Source of the DNA: Pseudaminobacter sp040049255
Lineage (GTDB): Bacteria; Pseudomonadota; Alphaproteobacteria; Rhizobiales; Rhizobiaceae
DNA length: 64,000 bases
Direction: 5' to 3'
Assembly (NCBI RefSeq): GCF_040049255.1
Contig: NZ_JBDZDR010000008.1
Location: forward strand, 62,001 to 126,000
The notes beneath the pieces are model-generated. The model was not told the origin of the DNA. It searched no databases and saw only the letters and a list, made by a program, of their open reading frames with translations. This document shows, piece after piece, positions 55,432-64,000 of this stretch. Each line of letters begins with the position of its first letter. Position 1 is the first letter of the stretch. The translations under genes were made by a program, and so were the position numbers.

Positions 55432-56531
55432 TCGTCATATTCCTCTCGTGCGGTGGAATCGAACACCACGCCGCCGCCCACATTGTAGATCGCCTCGCCC
55501 TCGGGGAAGAGCGAGATGGTGCGGATCGCAACCGAGAAGCGCATCGTGCCGCCCGGAGCGATCCAGCCGATGGCGCCGCAATAGGCATCGCGCGGCGTAC
55601 CCTCCAGCTCGCGTAGGATCTCCATGGCACGGATTTTCGGCGCGCCGGTGATCGAGCCGCAGGGGAAGAGCGCGGCAAAGATGCGCGCAATCGTGACGTC
55701 GGGCAGCAGCTTCGCCCGCACGCGGCTCACCATCTGGTGCACGGTCGGATAGCTTTCCACGCGGAACAGCTCCGGCACGTCGAGCGAGCCCACCTCGCTG
55801 ACCAGCGAGATGTCGTTGCGAAGCAGGTCGACGATCATGCGGTTTTCGGCCTGGTTCTTCGGATCGTTTCGCAGGAACTCGCGCTGCGCATCGTCCTCGG
55901 CCTGGGTCTTGCCGCGCGGGGCGGTGCCCTTCATTGGGTGGGTCTCGATCCAGCCATCCGAATCCACCTGGAAGAACAGTTCGGGCGAGCGCGACAGCAC
56001 GATCGGTCCGCAGTCCAGAGAAACCAGCGCGCCATATTTCACCGGCTGTCGCTCGGTCAGAGCGTCGAAGGCGGCGAGCGGGTCGCCCGACCACTGCGCA
56101 CGGATCGGGAAGGTCAGGTTGCCCTGGTAGCAGTCGCCCTGGCGCAGGTGCTGGTGCAGCCGGTCAAACCGGCTCTCATAATCGGCGAAGGACCATGTCG
56201 CCCTTGCATCGAAGATCGGCCCGTTGGTGGCCGACTTGCGGAAGGAGGGAAGCTCGGTCTCCGATGGGGCGTCGAAGACGCCCAGACAGATCATCGGCGC
56301 GCGCCGCCCCTCCGGCAGGATCGGCCGCAGCTTGGGCTCGAGCAGATAGCCGGCCTCGTAGGAAAAATAGCCGGCCAGCCATTTGCCCGCGTCATGCGCG
56401 GCCTGGATTGCATCCAGCGCCGGAAAGAAATTGTCCGGCGTGTCGGCAACGATGATCTCGCTTGGGCGATCGAACAGGAGTTCGTGGCCGGCAGGATCGT
56501 CCCGGAAGAGAACGAACGGGGAGGCTGGCAT
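55380..56531 (-). CDS. pabB: Aminodeoxychorismate synthase component I
   Basis: Forms 4-amino-4-deoxychorismate from chorismate and glutamine-derived ammonia. The 383 residues hold the chorismate-binding domain: GDCYQGNLTFPIRAQW, PELFFQVDSDGWIETHPMKG with the following TAPRG, ENRMIVDLLRNDISLVSEVG, and the terminal GSITGAPKIRAMEILRELEG. The 52-base overlap with pabC and shared direction show a common folate operon. The glutaminase partner (pabA) is not in the window. Confidence 0.9.
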   Translation of the reverse strand: MPASPFVLFRDDPAGHELLFDRPSEIIVADTPDNFFPALDAIQAAHDAGKWLAGYFSYEAGYLLEPKLRPILPEGRRAPMICLGVFDAPSETELPSFRKSATNGPIFDARATWSFADYESRFDRLHQHLRQGDCYQGNLTFPIRAQWSGDPLAAFDALTERQPVKYGALVSLDCGPIVLSRSPELFFQVDSDGWIETHPMKGTAPRGKTQAEDDAQREFLRNDPKNQAENRMIVDLLRNDISLVSEVGSLDVPELFRVESYPTVHQMVSRVRAKLLPDVTIARIFAALFPCGSITGAPKIRAMEILRELEGTPRDAYCGAIGWIAPGGTMRFSVAIRTISLFPEGEAIYNVGGGVVFDSTAREEYDECLLKARFATGAPPASS

Positions 56532-56564
56532 TCTTCTAACCTGCAGCAGCGAAGGCGGGGCGCC

Positions 56565-58400
56565 TCAATCCAGCGTTTCCAGCTCGTCGATCAGCTGGCT
56601 GATGACGGCGAGGCCGATCTGCCAGAAGGCCGGATCGGACGCATCGAGACCGAAGGGTTTCAGCAGCTCGGAGTGGTGCTTGGTGCCGCCGGCGCGCAGC
56701 ATGTCGAAATACTTCTCCTGAAATCCCTGCTCGGCGTTCTGGTAAACCGCGTAGAGCGAGTTCACGAGGCAGTCGCCGAAGGCATAGGCATATACGTAGA
56801 ATGGCGAGTGGATAAAGTGCGGAATGTAGGTCCAGAAGGTCTCGTAGCCGTCGCGCAGCTTGATCGCCGGCCCGAGGCTTTCGGCCTGCACCTCCAGCCA
56901 GAACTGGCCGATGCGGTCGGCGGTCAGTTCGCCGTTGCGGCGCTCGGTGTGCACCTTGCGCTCGAACTCGTAGAAGGCGATCTGGCGCACGACCGTATTG
57001 ATCATGTCCTCGACCTTCTGGGCGAGCATGGCCTTGCGCTCGCGCTTGTCGGTGGTCTGGTCGAGCAGGGAGCGGAAGGTCAGCATCTCGCCGAAGACGG
57101 AAGCCGTTTCGGCAAGCGTCAGCGGCGTGGCGGCCATCAGCGCGCCCTGGCCGGCGGCCAGCACCTGGTGCACGCCGTGGCCGAGTTCGTGCGCCAGCGT
57201 CATCACATCGCGCGGCTTGCCCAGATAGTTGAGCAGCACGTAAGGGTGTGCCGACGGCACCGTCGGATGCGCGAAGGCGCCCGGCGCCTTGCCGGGGCGC
57301 ACCGGCGCATCGATCCAGCGGCGGTCGAAGAAGGTGCGGGCAATGTCGGCCATCTGCGGAGAGAAGCGGCCATAGGCCGACAGCACGGTATCCTTCGCCT
57401 GGTCCCATCCGATCGTCGCCTGCGGTGTCTCGGGCAGCGGAGCGTTGCGGTCCCAGTGGTTCATCGTCTCCATGCCGAGCCAGCGCGCCTTCATGGAATA
57501 GTAGCGGTGCGACAGGCGCGGATAGGCTTCGCGAACGGCGGATGCCAGCGCATCCACGACGCTGCGTTCGACGCGGTTGGCGAGATGGCGGGAATCGGCA
57601 ATGTCCTGGAAGCCGCGCCAGCGGTCGGAAATCTCCTTGTCCTTGGCCAGCGTGTTGGTGATCAGCGTGAAAGTGCGCAGGTTTTCCTTAAACGTCTTGG
57701 CCAGCGCTTCGGACGCCTTGCGCCGCACTTCGCCATCGGCGTCCTGCAGCCGGTTGAGGGTGGGCTCCAGCGTCATCTGCTCGCCGTCGATGTCGAAACG
57801 AAGATCGGTCATCGTCTCGTCGAAGAGGCGGTTCCAGGCGCCGCGCCCGGTGATCGACTTTTCATGGAACAGCTGCTCGATGCGGTCCTCGAGCTGGTAG
57901 GGCTTGTCCTTGCGGAGGTCGAGCACCCATGGCCGGTAATGGCCGAAGGCGGGGTCGGAGTCGAGCGCGGCGAGAAGCTGCGCGTCGTCGATCAGGTTGA
58001 GCTCCAGCGCGAAGAACAGCAGGTGCGCGCTGGCGTCGGTCATCTTTTCCTGGACGTCGCCATAGAGCTTGGCGCGCTGCGGATCGGAGGTGTCGCCGGC
58101 ATAGACGAGCCCGGCGAAGGAGGCGATGCGGCCGATCAGTTCTTCGATCGCCTCATAGCTGCGCAATGCCTCGCCCAGCTTGCCTTCGCTTCCCTTCTGC
58201 GCTTCCGCCGCCAGCGTGCCCTTCCAGCGCGTCTCGAAGGCGACCGCATCCTCGGCGGCCTTGGCGAGGTCGCGCTTCAGCTCCGGCGCATCCATGCTCG
58301 CATAGAGATCGCTCAGATCCCATTCCGGCAGGTTGCCGAGGTCGACCGCGCTCTGGCTGGAGCCCAGAGGAGCGGCGTTCCGCTCCGGAACTATGCGCAT
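56565..58400 (-). CDS. pepF: Oligoendopeptidase F, M3 family
   Basis: Zinc metallopeptidase degrading short peptides in the cytoplasm. The 611 residues contain the N-terminal oligopeptidase F block (PEWDLSDLYASMDAPELKRD), then the zinc site HELGHGVHQ with the downstream third-ligand block LAETASVFGEML. The C-terminal PHFIHSPFYVYAYAFGDCLV is typical of PepF/M3B. ATG 58400 is chosen because AAGGA sits seven bases before it, not the TTG at 58421. It diverges from the NtrC-type gene. Confidence 0.92.
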   Translation of the reverse strand: MRIVPERNAAPLGSSQSAVDLGNLPEWDLSDLYASMDAPELKRDLAKAAEDAVAFETRWKGTLAAEAQKGSEGKLGEALRSYEAIEELIGRIASFAGLVYAGDTSDPQRAKLYGDVQEKMTDASAHLLFFALELNLIDDAQLLAALDSDPAFGHYRPWVLDLRKDKPYQLEDRIEQLFHEKSITGRGAWNRLFDETMTDLRFDIDGEQMTLEPTLNRLQDADGEVRRKASEALAKTFKENLRTFTLITNTLAKDKEISDRWRGFQDIADSRHLANRVERSVVDALASAVREAYPRLSHRYYSMKARWLGMETMNHWDRNAPLPETPQATIGWDQAKDTVLSAYGRFSPQMADIARTFFDRRWIDAPVRPGKAPGAFAHPTVPSAHPYVLLNYLGKPRDVMTLAHELGHGVHQVLAAGQGALMAATPLTLAETASVFGEMLTFRSLLDQTTDKRERKAMLAQKVEDMINTVVRQIAFYEFERKVHTERRNGELTADRIGQFWLEVQAESLGPAIKLRDGYETFWTYIPHFIHSPFYVYAYAFGDCLVNSLYAVYQNAEQGFQEKYFDMLRAGGTKHHSELLKPFGLDASDPAFWQIGLAVISQLIDELETLD

Positions 58401-58434
58401 CGCATTTCCTTCCGACTTCAAGACAAGAATAAAG

Positions 58435-58472
58435 AGCCGGTAAATCTAAGGACTTCGTTCACCGGCTTTTTT
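58435..58472 (+). terminator. Terminator-like hairpin between divergent pepF and the NtrC-type gene
   Basis: A 7-bp stem AGCCGGT/ACCGGCT with a 19-base loop, followed by TTTTTT on the plus strand. It sits between two divergent starts, where no terminator is expected. It could end a small transcript started on the plus strand or attenuate the regulator gene. Confidence 0.5.
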
Positions 58473-58548
58473 GAAACCTTATTTAGAACCCTGTGCCAGC
58501 ATGATCCATACGGCACCATGCTCTCTAAAGCGATTCTTCGAACATTTC

Positions 58549-60039
58549 ATGCCAACCAGCATCCTCATAGTCGACGACGATCCGGTGCAGCGGCGCCTGC
58601 TGGAGGCGGCTGTCACGAAATTCGGCTATAGAGCCATCCTGGCCGACGATGGAGCCGCCGGGCTGAAGGCGCTCGATAGAGCCGACGGCGGCGACATCGC
58701 CAGCATGATCCTCGATCTTTCCATGCCCGGCGTGGACGGCATCGGCGTCTTGAAGACCATGCGCGAACGCGGCATCGAACTGCCGGTCATCGTCCAGACG
58801 GCGCAAGGCGGCATCGAGACGGTGGTCTCGGCCATGCGCAACGGTGCCTTCGACTTCGTCGTCAAGCCGGCCTCGCCTGAGCGGCTGAAGACGGCGATCG
58901 CCAATGCGCTCAAGGTCGGTGCACTTAGCGGCGAGGCTTCGCGGCCGAAAAGAAGCGGCGGCGTGCTGACCATCAAGGACCTGGTGACCAGCAGCCCGGC
59001 GATGGAACGGGTGCTGCGCGTGGCGCAGAAGGCGGTCGCGTCCGATATCCCGATCCTGATCGAAGGCGAATCCGGCGTCGGCAAGGGACTGGTCGCCCGC
59101 GCGATCCAGGGGTCCGGCGCCCGCAGGTCGAAGCCGTTTGTGACCGTGAACTGCGGTGCGATCCCCGACAATCTGGTCGAGAGCATCCTGTTTGGCCATG
59201 AGAAGGGTTCGTTCACCGGCGCCACGGAGCGGCATACCGGCAAGTTCGTCGAGGCCCACACAGGCACGCTGTTCCTGGACGAGATCGGCGACCTGCCCAT
59301 GGACGTGCAGGTGAAGCTGTTGCGCGCGGTGCAGGAGGGCGAGGTCGATCCGGTCGGCGGACGTTCGACGGTCAAGGTGGACATTCGCCTGATCTCTGCC
59401 ACCCACCGCAACCTGCTGCAGCAGGTGAAGGACGGAAAGTTCCGCGAGGACCTGTTTTACCGGCTGAACGTGTACCCGATTTTCGTTCCGCCTCTGCGCG
59501 AACGCCGCGAAGACATTCCGCTGCTCGTGCGCCATTTCATGGCCAATGTCGGGCACACGCAGCCGCGCGGCCGCATAATGGATATCTCGGCCAAGGCCCT
59601 GTCCATGCTGCAGGCCTATGACTGGCCGGGAAACATCCGCCAGCTGGAGAATGCCGTTTTCCGCGCCACCGTGTTGTGCGAGGGCAACGTTCTGACAGAG
59701 GAGGAGTTTCCGCAGATCAGGGCGCAGGTGGAAGGTGCGGTGGTGCTTGCCGAGCGATCGGCCGCGCCGGCTGACGCGGCCGAGCCGGTCCGTGTGCGGC
59801 CAGCCGAATCCGCTGTCGCCGAATCACCCGTTGCAAAGGCCGGCATCGGCTTGCTGAAGGGCGTCGACGAGCAGGGCGAGGTGCGGACGCTGGCGGAGGT
59901 CGAGCTAGAGATGATCAAGCTCGCGATCGAACACTACAATGGCCGCATGAGCGAGGTTGCGCGCCGCCTCGGAATCGGGCGCTCCACGCTCTATCGCAAG
60001 CTCAAGGAATACGGCCTCGACCCGGTGGCGGACCGCTAG
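58549..60039 (+). CDS. Sigma-54-dependent response regulator, NtrC type
   Basis: 496 residues: receiver domain with D56 in MILDLSMPGVDG, sigma-54 interaction AAA+ domain and a C-terminal Fis-type helix-turn-helix (YNGRMSEVARRLGIGRSTLY). Walker A reads GESGVGKG (usually GESGTGKE) and the sigma-54 contact loop reads GSFTGA rather than GAFTGA, with Walker B LFLDEIGDLP intact. No sensor kinase gene is adjacent, so the signal is unknown. ATG 58549 is set by the receiver start; no clear ribosome site precedes it. Confidence 0.9.
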   Translation: MPTSILIVDDDPVQRRLLEAAVTKFGYRAILADDGAAGLKALDRADGGDIASMILDLSMPGVDGIGVLKTMRERGIELPVIVQTAQGGIETVVSAMRNGAFDFVVKPASPERLKTAIANALKVGALSGEASRPKRSGGVLTIKDLVTSSPAMERVLRVAQKAVASDIPILIEGESGVGKGLVARAIQGSGARRSKPFVTVNCGAIPDNLVESILFGHEKGSFTGATERHTGKFVEAHTGTLFLDEIGDLPMDVQVKLLRAVQEGEVDPVGGRSTVKVDIRLISATHRNLLQQVKDGKFREDLFYRLNVYPIFVPPLRERREDIPLLVRHFMANVGHTQPRGRIMDISAKALSMLQAYDWPGNIRQLENAVFRATVLCEGNVLTEEEFPQIRAQVEGAVVLAERSAAPADAAEPVRVRPAESAVAESPVAKAGIGLLKGVDEQGEVRTLAEVELEMIKLAIEHYNGRMSEVARRLGIGRSTLYRKLKEYGLDPVADR

Positions 60040-60245
60040 GAGCCGCGTGTCTTGCCGGGCAAGGCCGCGGCAATCGTCTGTTAACCACGACGCCAGCGTA
60101 AGGTTTTTGCCCGGAAATCGCCACGGTCTTACCGCATTCCCCCTTCAATAAGCTCTGATTAACCATTAGGATCGATATTCGGGCGTGGTTTTTAACGTCC
60201 GGGATTCAAATCCGGGGACAAACGGCACTCTACAGGGCCTTTGAT

Positions 60246-62057
60246 TTGACTGACACCGAGCGACCCAAAAACAGGCGTGATCGCTGGCGTATGCTGGCCG
60301 CTTCGCTGATCGCACTAGGTTCCTTGACCATGGGCGTATCGTCGGCAAGCGCCGAAACGCGGTCCCTGAAGCTTTACTTCGTCCATACCAGAGAGAAGGG
60401 CGAGATCACCTTCAAGCGCAACGGCCGCTACGATCCGGCCGGCCTGGAGCAGATCAACCGCCTCCTGCGCGATTGGCGCCGCAACGAGCCGACGAAGATG
60501 GACCCGCGGCTTCTCGATTTGGTCTGGGAAGCGTATCGCGCGTCCGGTTCTCGCGAATATGTCCACGTCGTCTCAGCCTATCGCTCGCCGGCGACCAACA
60601 GCATGCTGCGCAGCCGCAGCAAGGGCGTTGCCGAAAAGAGCCAGCACATGCTCGGCAAGGCGATGGACTTCTATCTTCCCGACGTGCCGCTGAAAAAGAT
60701 GCGCGAAATCGGCCTGAAGCTGGAGGCCGGCGGCGTTGGCTATTATCCGACTTCCGGCTCGCCCTTCGTGCATTTCGATGTCGGCAATGTGCGGCACTGG
60801 CCGCGAATGAGCCGTCAGGAGCTGGTGGCGGTGTTCCCGAAGGGCAATACCCTGCATGTGCCGAGCGACGGCAAGCCGCTGCCGGGCTTCGACCAGGCGC
60901 TGGCCTCTTACGAGGCCCGCAAGAATAGCGGCGAAATCGCCATTGCGCTGGCGACCGGCAAGAGCAGCCCCAAGCGCTCCCGTAGCCTTTTGGCTACGCT
61001 TTTCGGAGGCGGCGGTGGCGCCGATGACGAGGAGGATAGCGCACCGGTCATGGCGGCTGCTGCCCCGGCACCTGCGCCGAAGGCGAGCGTGAAGCCTGCG
61101 CCTGCGGTAGCCGCGTCTGCCGCCAGCGGCATCCAGATCCTGTCGCCGAACGAGGCGCAGCGCGCCGAGGTTCCGCCGTTCAACGAAGCTGAGCAGCAGT
61201 CCTCGGAAACGCCGGAAACCATCATTGCTGCGCTGCCTGCGCGCAGCGTGCCTCTGCCGGCACTGGCACCACGGCCACAGGACGACGTAGGCGCCCTGGC
61301 GCTTGCGGCCGCGGCAACGCCCGCCAATGTCCCATTCGGCATGGCGCAGGACCCGCTGCCGGCAACGCCGGCTGGCGCGGCGCATGAGATTGCGCTCAAC
61401 GTTCCGTTGCCGACGCATCGGCCGGACTACACGCCGTCGGCGCAGCAGGCGGCCACGCTTCTCGCCCTTGCGGAACCGGCTGAGAGCCAGGCCATCGGCG
61501 ATGTTGCAATTCCGCTGCCCTCCAGCCGGCCGGAATTGGCGCAGGCCGAGATGGTGGTTGCCGCACTGCCGGAAGCGCGCCCTGCGCTGCCCGAAACGGT
61601 CAAGCCTGATCCCATTGCCGAGCTCGCTGCGGCCGAGAGTGCCTCCGTCGTGGAGGCAGAGATCAAGGCCAACAATGCGCGCATGGCGGCACTGACCAGC
61701 GCGACCGCTCCGGCTGAAGCCATGGTCCAGCGTGCCACGGAGGCCGATGCGGCTGCCGCAGTCGCCGGGGCCAAGACCACGCCGAAGGCCGCTCGCGCCA
61801 GCAGCCAGGATGCCAAGCCCGACCCCAAGCCGGTGACGCTTGCGGCTGTACCGCAGGCTGCCCACTGGGTGCTGCACGGCACCCATGTGGCTCAGGCGAC
61901 AACAGGGACGAAGGCTCCGTCCTTTGCCTACAACATCGTGCGCACTGCGCCGCGCGAGGTCTACACGGCCGGCTTCCAGCAGGGGAACCAGGTCGCGGAT
62001 GCGAGCCGGTTCAGCGGCAAAGCGGTTCAGTTCCTGTCGGTGGCCCGCTTCAACTGA
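60246..62057 (+). CDS. DUF882/M15-like exported envelope protein with long low-complexity tail
   Basis: 603 residues. After a signal peptide (RWRMLAASLIALGSLTMGVS) lies a DUF882 domain (about 35-205) related to M15 murein peptidases. HVVSAYRSPATNSMLRSRS, the zinc-ligand SQHMLGKAMDFYLPDVPL and FVHFDVGNVRHWPRM hold the expected His/Asp residues. The remaining two thirds is Ala/Pro-rich and probably unstructured, ending with a short conserved-looking C-terminus (AYNIVRTAPREVYTAGFQQG). Start is TTG 60246; ATG 60291 is an alternative that shortens the signal peptide. Likely acts on peptidoglycan cross-links. Confidence 0.82.
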   Translation: MTDTERPKNRRDRWRMLAASLIALGSLTMGVSSASAETRSLKLYFVHTREKGEITFKRNGRYDPAGLEQINRLLRDWRRNEPTKMDPRLLDLVWEAYRASGSREYVHVVSAYRSPATNSMLRSRSKGVAEKSQHMLGKAMDFYLPDVPLKKMREIGLKLEAGGVGYYPTSGSPFVHFDVGNVRHWPRMSRQELVAVFPKGNTLHVPSDGKPLPGFDQALASYEARKNSGEIAIALATGKSSPKRSRSLLATLFGGGGGADDEEDSAPVMAAAAPAPAPKASVKPAPAVAASAASGIQILSPNEAQRAEVPPFNEAEQQSSETPETIIAALPARSVPLPALAPRPQDDVGALALAAAATPANVPFGMAQDPLPATPAGAAHEIALNVPLPTHRPDYTPSAQQAATLLALAEPAESQAIGDVAIPLPSSRPELAQAEMVVAALPEARPALPETVKPDPIAELAAAESASVVEAEIKANNARMAALTSATAPAEAMVQRATEADAAAAVAGAKTTPKAARASSQDAKPDPKPVTLAAVPQAAHWVLHGTHVAQATTGTKAPSFAYNIVRTAPREVYTAGFQQGNQVADASRFSGKAVQFLSVARFN

Positions 62058-62086
62058 TCTAGCTGCCTCAGATGCTCCAAACGAAA

Positions 62087-62120
62087 AAAGCGCCGGTTCT
62101 GCCCGGCGCTTTCTTGTTTT
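62087..62120 (+). terminator. Bidirectional terminator between the DUF882 gene and eda
   Basis: Ten-bp stem AAAGCGCCGG/CCGGCGCTTT with a 6-base loop. T-rich tracts follow on both strands, serving two convergent genes. Confidence 0.85.
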
Positions 62121-62174
62121 CTTAACAGCGCCGTAGGAGGACAGGCGCAGCCTTCAGGAGCGCACCGAGCCTCC

Positions 62175-62816
62175 TCAGCCCTTGCGCAGACCGGCTGCCT
62201 CGCGCGCCAGCGCTTCGATTGCAGCCCAGTCGCCCGACTTCACGAGATTATCGGGCGCAACCCACGACCCGCCGACACAGGCCACGTTGGGAAGGGAGAG
62301 ATAGCTGAGCGCATTGGCGGCGGTGATGCCGCCGGTCGGGCAAAAGCGGATCTCCGCCAGGGGCGAGGCCAGAGCCTTCAGGAAGGCCGCGCCGCCCGCC
62401 TGCTCGGCGGGAAAGAATTTCAGGAAATCGAGCCCGGCATTGCGTGCCATCATCATTTCGCCGGGCGTGATCGCCCCGGGCAGCAGCGGAACAGGGCTGT
62501 CGCTCGCTGCATCAAGCAGGTCGCGGGTGACGCCGGGGCTTACGATGAACTTCGAGCCCGCTTCCGCGGCCTGCTCGAACTGGCGCGGGTCGAGAATGGT
62601 GCCCGCGCCGACGATCGCCTCCTCGACCTCGCCGATCACGCGTCGAATTGCGTCCAGTGCCGTAGCCGTCCGCAGCGTGATCTCGATGGCCGGCAATCCT
62701 CCGCGCGCCAGCGCGCGCGCCAGGGGTACGGCCGAAGCGACGTCATCGATCTTCAGCACGGGGATGACGGGCTGGCCGTCGAGAAGTGAAATGAGCTTTT
62801 CGGTCTTGCTGGACAT
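62175..62816 (-). CDS. eda: 2-dehydro-3-deoxyphosphogluconate (KDPG) aldolase
   Basis: Splits KDPG into pyruvate and glyceraldehyde-3-phosphate, the closing step of the Entner-Doudoroff pathway. The 213 residues show PVIPVLKIDDVASAVPLARA, the catalytic glutamate in LPAIEITLRT, GAGTILDPRQFEQA, and the Schiff-base lysine in LDFLKFFPAEQAGG, followed by RFCPTGGITAANA (phosphate site) and CVGGSWVAP. ATG 62816 gives the usual family start. edd and zwf are not adjacent. Confidence 0.95.
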   Translation of the reverse strand: MSSKTEKLISLLDGQPVIPVLKIDDVASAVPLARALARGGLPAIEITLRTATALDAIRRVIGEVEEAIVGAGTILDPRQFEQAAEAGSKFIVSPGVTRDLLDAASDSPVPLLPGAITPGEMMMARNAGLDFLKFFPAEQAGGAAFLKALASPLAEIRFCPTGGITAANALSYLSLPNVACVGGSWVAPDNLVKSGDWAAIEALAREAAGLRKG

Positions 62817-63012
62817 CGGATTCTCTGGGCTGGAAAGCAATTTCAAACGATTTAGCAGAGCATCGCCTGCAAGTCACCTGACGGATGTTTATCGCCGCCG
62901 GCGATTATGGAGAAGTTAGCGCGGGGGCATGGCGGGTCCATTCGCAATGCAGGTGCCTTCGCTCGCCATCTTGTCTTGAATCCGCACGCCGCTGGCGTTA
63001 CTGCCCTTGGCA

Positions 63013-63939
63013 ATGAACCAGCCTACGCCACAGAACGATTTCCGCGTCGCCGCCCTCTACCGGTTCTGCCGGTTCGAGGCGTTCGAAACCTTGCGCGCGC
63101 CGTTGGCGGACTTTTGCTGCGCGCGCGGGATCAAGGGCACGCTGCTGCTGGCCCACGAGGGCATCAACGGCACGGTGGCCGGAACGGACGAGGCGATCCT
63201 TGAACTCGTGGCGTGGCTGGAGGCCATCCCCGAACTTGCCGGACTTGAGCTCAAATACAGCCGGGCGGCCGAAATGCCGTTCCACCGCATGAAAGTGCGG
63301 CTGAAGCGCGAGATCGTGACCATGGGCGTGGAGGGCATCGATCCCCTTGAAGGGACGGGGGCCTATGTAGCGCCGCAGGACTGGAACGCGCTGATTGCCG
63401 ATCCCGACACCATCGTCGTCGACACCCGCAACGACTATGAGGTTTCGATCGGCACGTTTCGCGGCGCGGTCGACCCCAGGACCAGCAGTTTCCGCGAGTT
63501 TCCCGCCTGGGTGGAGCAGCACCGGGACGAACTCGAGGGCCGCAAGGTTGCCATGTTCTGCACCGGCGGCATCCGCTGCGAAAAGGCCACGGCCTATGTG
63601 AAGTCGCTCGGCATCGACGAAGTGTTCCACCTCAAGGGCGGCATCCTGAAATATCTGGAAGAGGTGCCGGCCGAGCAGAGCCTCTGGGAGGGTGAATGCT
63701 TCGTCTTTGACGAGCGCGTGGCCGTCTCGCATGGTCTGGAGCAGGGCAGTGCCGTGCTGTGCCGGGCCTGCCGCCATCCGCTCACGCCCGAGGAGCAGGC
63801 CTCGCCGCATTTCCAGGAGGGTGTTTCCTGCCCCCACTGTGTCGAGGCCCGCAGCGAAGAGGATCGCGCCCGCTACGCCGAACGGCATCGGCAGGTCGAA
63901 CTCGCGGCCCGTCGCGGCAATCGCCATATCGGCAGCTGA
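63013..63939 (+). CDS. trhO: tRNA uridine(34) hydroxylase, TrhO (YceA) family
   Basis: Oxygen-dependent hydroxylation of U34 of tRNAs, giving 5-hydroxyuridine. The 308 residues have the N-terminal acylphosphatase-like domain (AALYRFCRFEAFETLRAPLA, LLLAHEGINGTVAG), a rhodanese domain with active cysteine in FCTGGIRCEKA after VDTRNDYEVSIGTFRGAVDP, and a C-terminal zinc-like cysteine cluster (LCRACRHPLTPEEQ and CPHCVEARSEEDRARYAERH). ATG 63013 is preferred over TTG 63007. Confidence 0.93.
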   Translation: MNQPTPQNDFRVAALYRFCRFEAFETLRAPLADFCCARGIKGTLLLAHEGINGTVAGTDEAILELVAWLEAIPELAGLELKYSRAAEMPFHRMKVRLKREIVTMGVEGIDPLEGTGAYVAPQDWNALIADPDTIVVDTRNDYEVSIGTFRGAVDPRTSSFREFPAWVEQHRDELEGRKVAMFCTGGIRCEKATAYVKSLGIDEVFHLKGGILKYLEEVPAEQSLWEGECFVFDERVAVSHGLEQGSAVLCRACRHPLTPEEQASPHFQEGVSCPHCVEARSEEDRARYAERHRQVELAARRGNRHIGS

Positions 63940-64000
63940 CGAGGCGGCAGGGGGAGGCGGGGCCCTTCGGGCGCGTCCGGAAATCATCCCTACCGTCATT

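Noticed and set aside
55737..58631. 964-codon plus-strand frame across pabB and pepF
   Set aside because: Antisense to two recognised enzymes with intact catalytic motifs.
62998..63999. 333-codon frame antisense to trhO, reaching the window edge
   Set aside because: Mirror of a clear gene; the last 60 bases of the window hold no other supported feature.

Overview
This window is about 64 kb of high-GC chromosomal DNA from an alphaproteobacterium of the order Rhizobiales, most likely a Mesorhizobium/Aminobacter/Nitratireductor-like member of the Phyllobacteriaceae. The support is a succinoglycan-type exo cluster in nearly the Sinorhizobium gene order, a Brucella Omp10-type lipoprotein, CpdR, homospermidine synthase, a ROSE-like heat-shock leader and compact rhizobial-style small RNAs. 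No intact mobile element, CRISPR array or rRNA was seen. The species assignment is inference from gene content.

Region 1 (1-17013) is an exopolysaccharide cluster. Leftward genes are exoP (cut by the window edge), exoN, exoO, exoM, exoA, exoL, exoK, a coiled-coil ORF and exoT. Then come exoW and exoV (rightward), exoU and exoX (leftward), and exoY-exoF-exoQ-exoZ (rightward). Together they supply UDP-glucose (ExoN), prime the lipid carrier (ExoY), add sugars (ExoA, L, M, O, U, W), decorate with pyruvate and acetate (ExoV, ExoZ), flip, polymerise and export (ExoT, Q, P, F), trim (ExoK) and restrain synthesis (ExoX). exoH (succinylation) and exoI are missing from their usual place.

Region 2 (17089-22069) is an accessory stretch: an AraC-family regulator, a FixH/YtkA-like secreted protein paired with a di-haem cytochrome c peroxidase, two DUF1801 proteins, a small membrane protein and two small orphans. 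Region 3 (22266-28699) is an aminoethylphosphonate-type uptake operon: a LysR regulator divergent from a binding protein, ATPase, an enlarged fused permease and a class III PLP enzyme. A decayed tyrosine recombinase lies next, beside tRNA-Val.

Region 4 (29280-33722) holds cpdR, N-formylglutamate amidohydrolase, histidinol phosphatase, an alpha/beta hydrolase and hsp20. Two probable small RNAs with anti-Shine-Dalgarno loops and a ROSE-like thermometer lie between them. Region 5 (33739-44580) has threonine aldolase, the large gltB-gltD pair (ammonia assimilation), kdsD (LPS Kdo supply) and an outer-membrane beta-barrel.

Region 6 (44592-63939) is mostly housekeeping: a second galU, a lytic transglycosylase, a DUF459 protein lacking SGNH catalytic residues, hemH, a LysM-tailed 5'-nucleotidase, omp10, homospermidine synthase, a DUF3445 protein, pabB/pabC, an M3 oligopeptidase, an NtrC-type regulator, a DUF882 envelope protein, KDPG aldolase and trhO. 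The best candidates for something little described are the cluster of CUCCC-loop RNAs around hsp20 (30.7-33.7 kb), the altered exo cluster, and the phosphonate operon with its oversized permease and orphan PLP enzyme.
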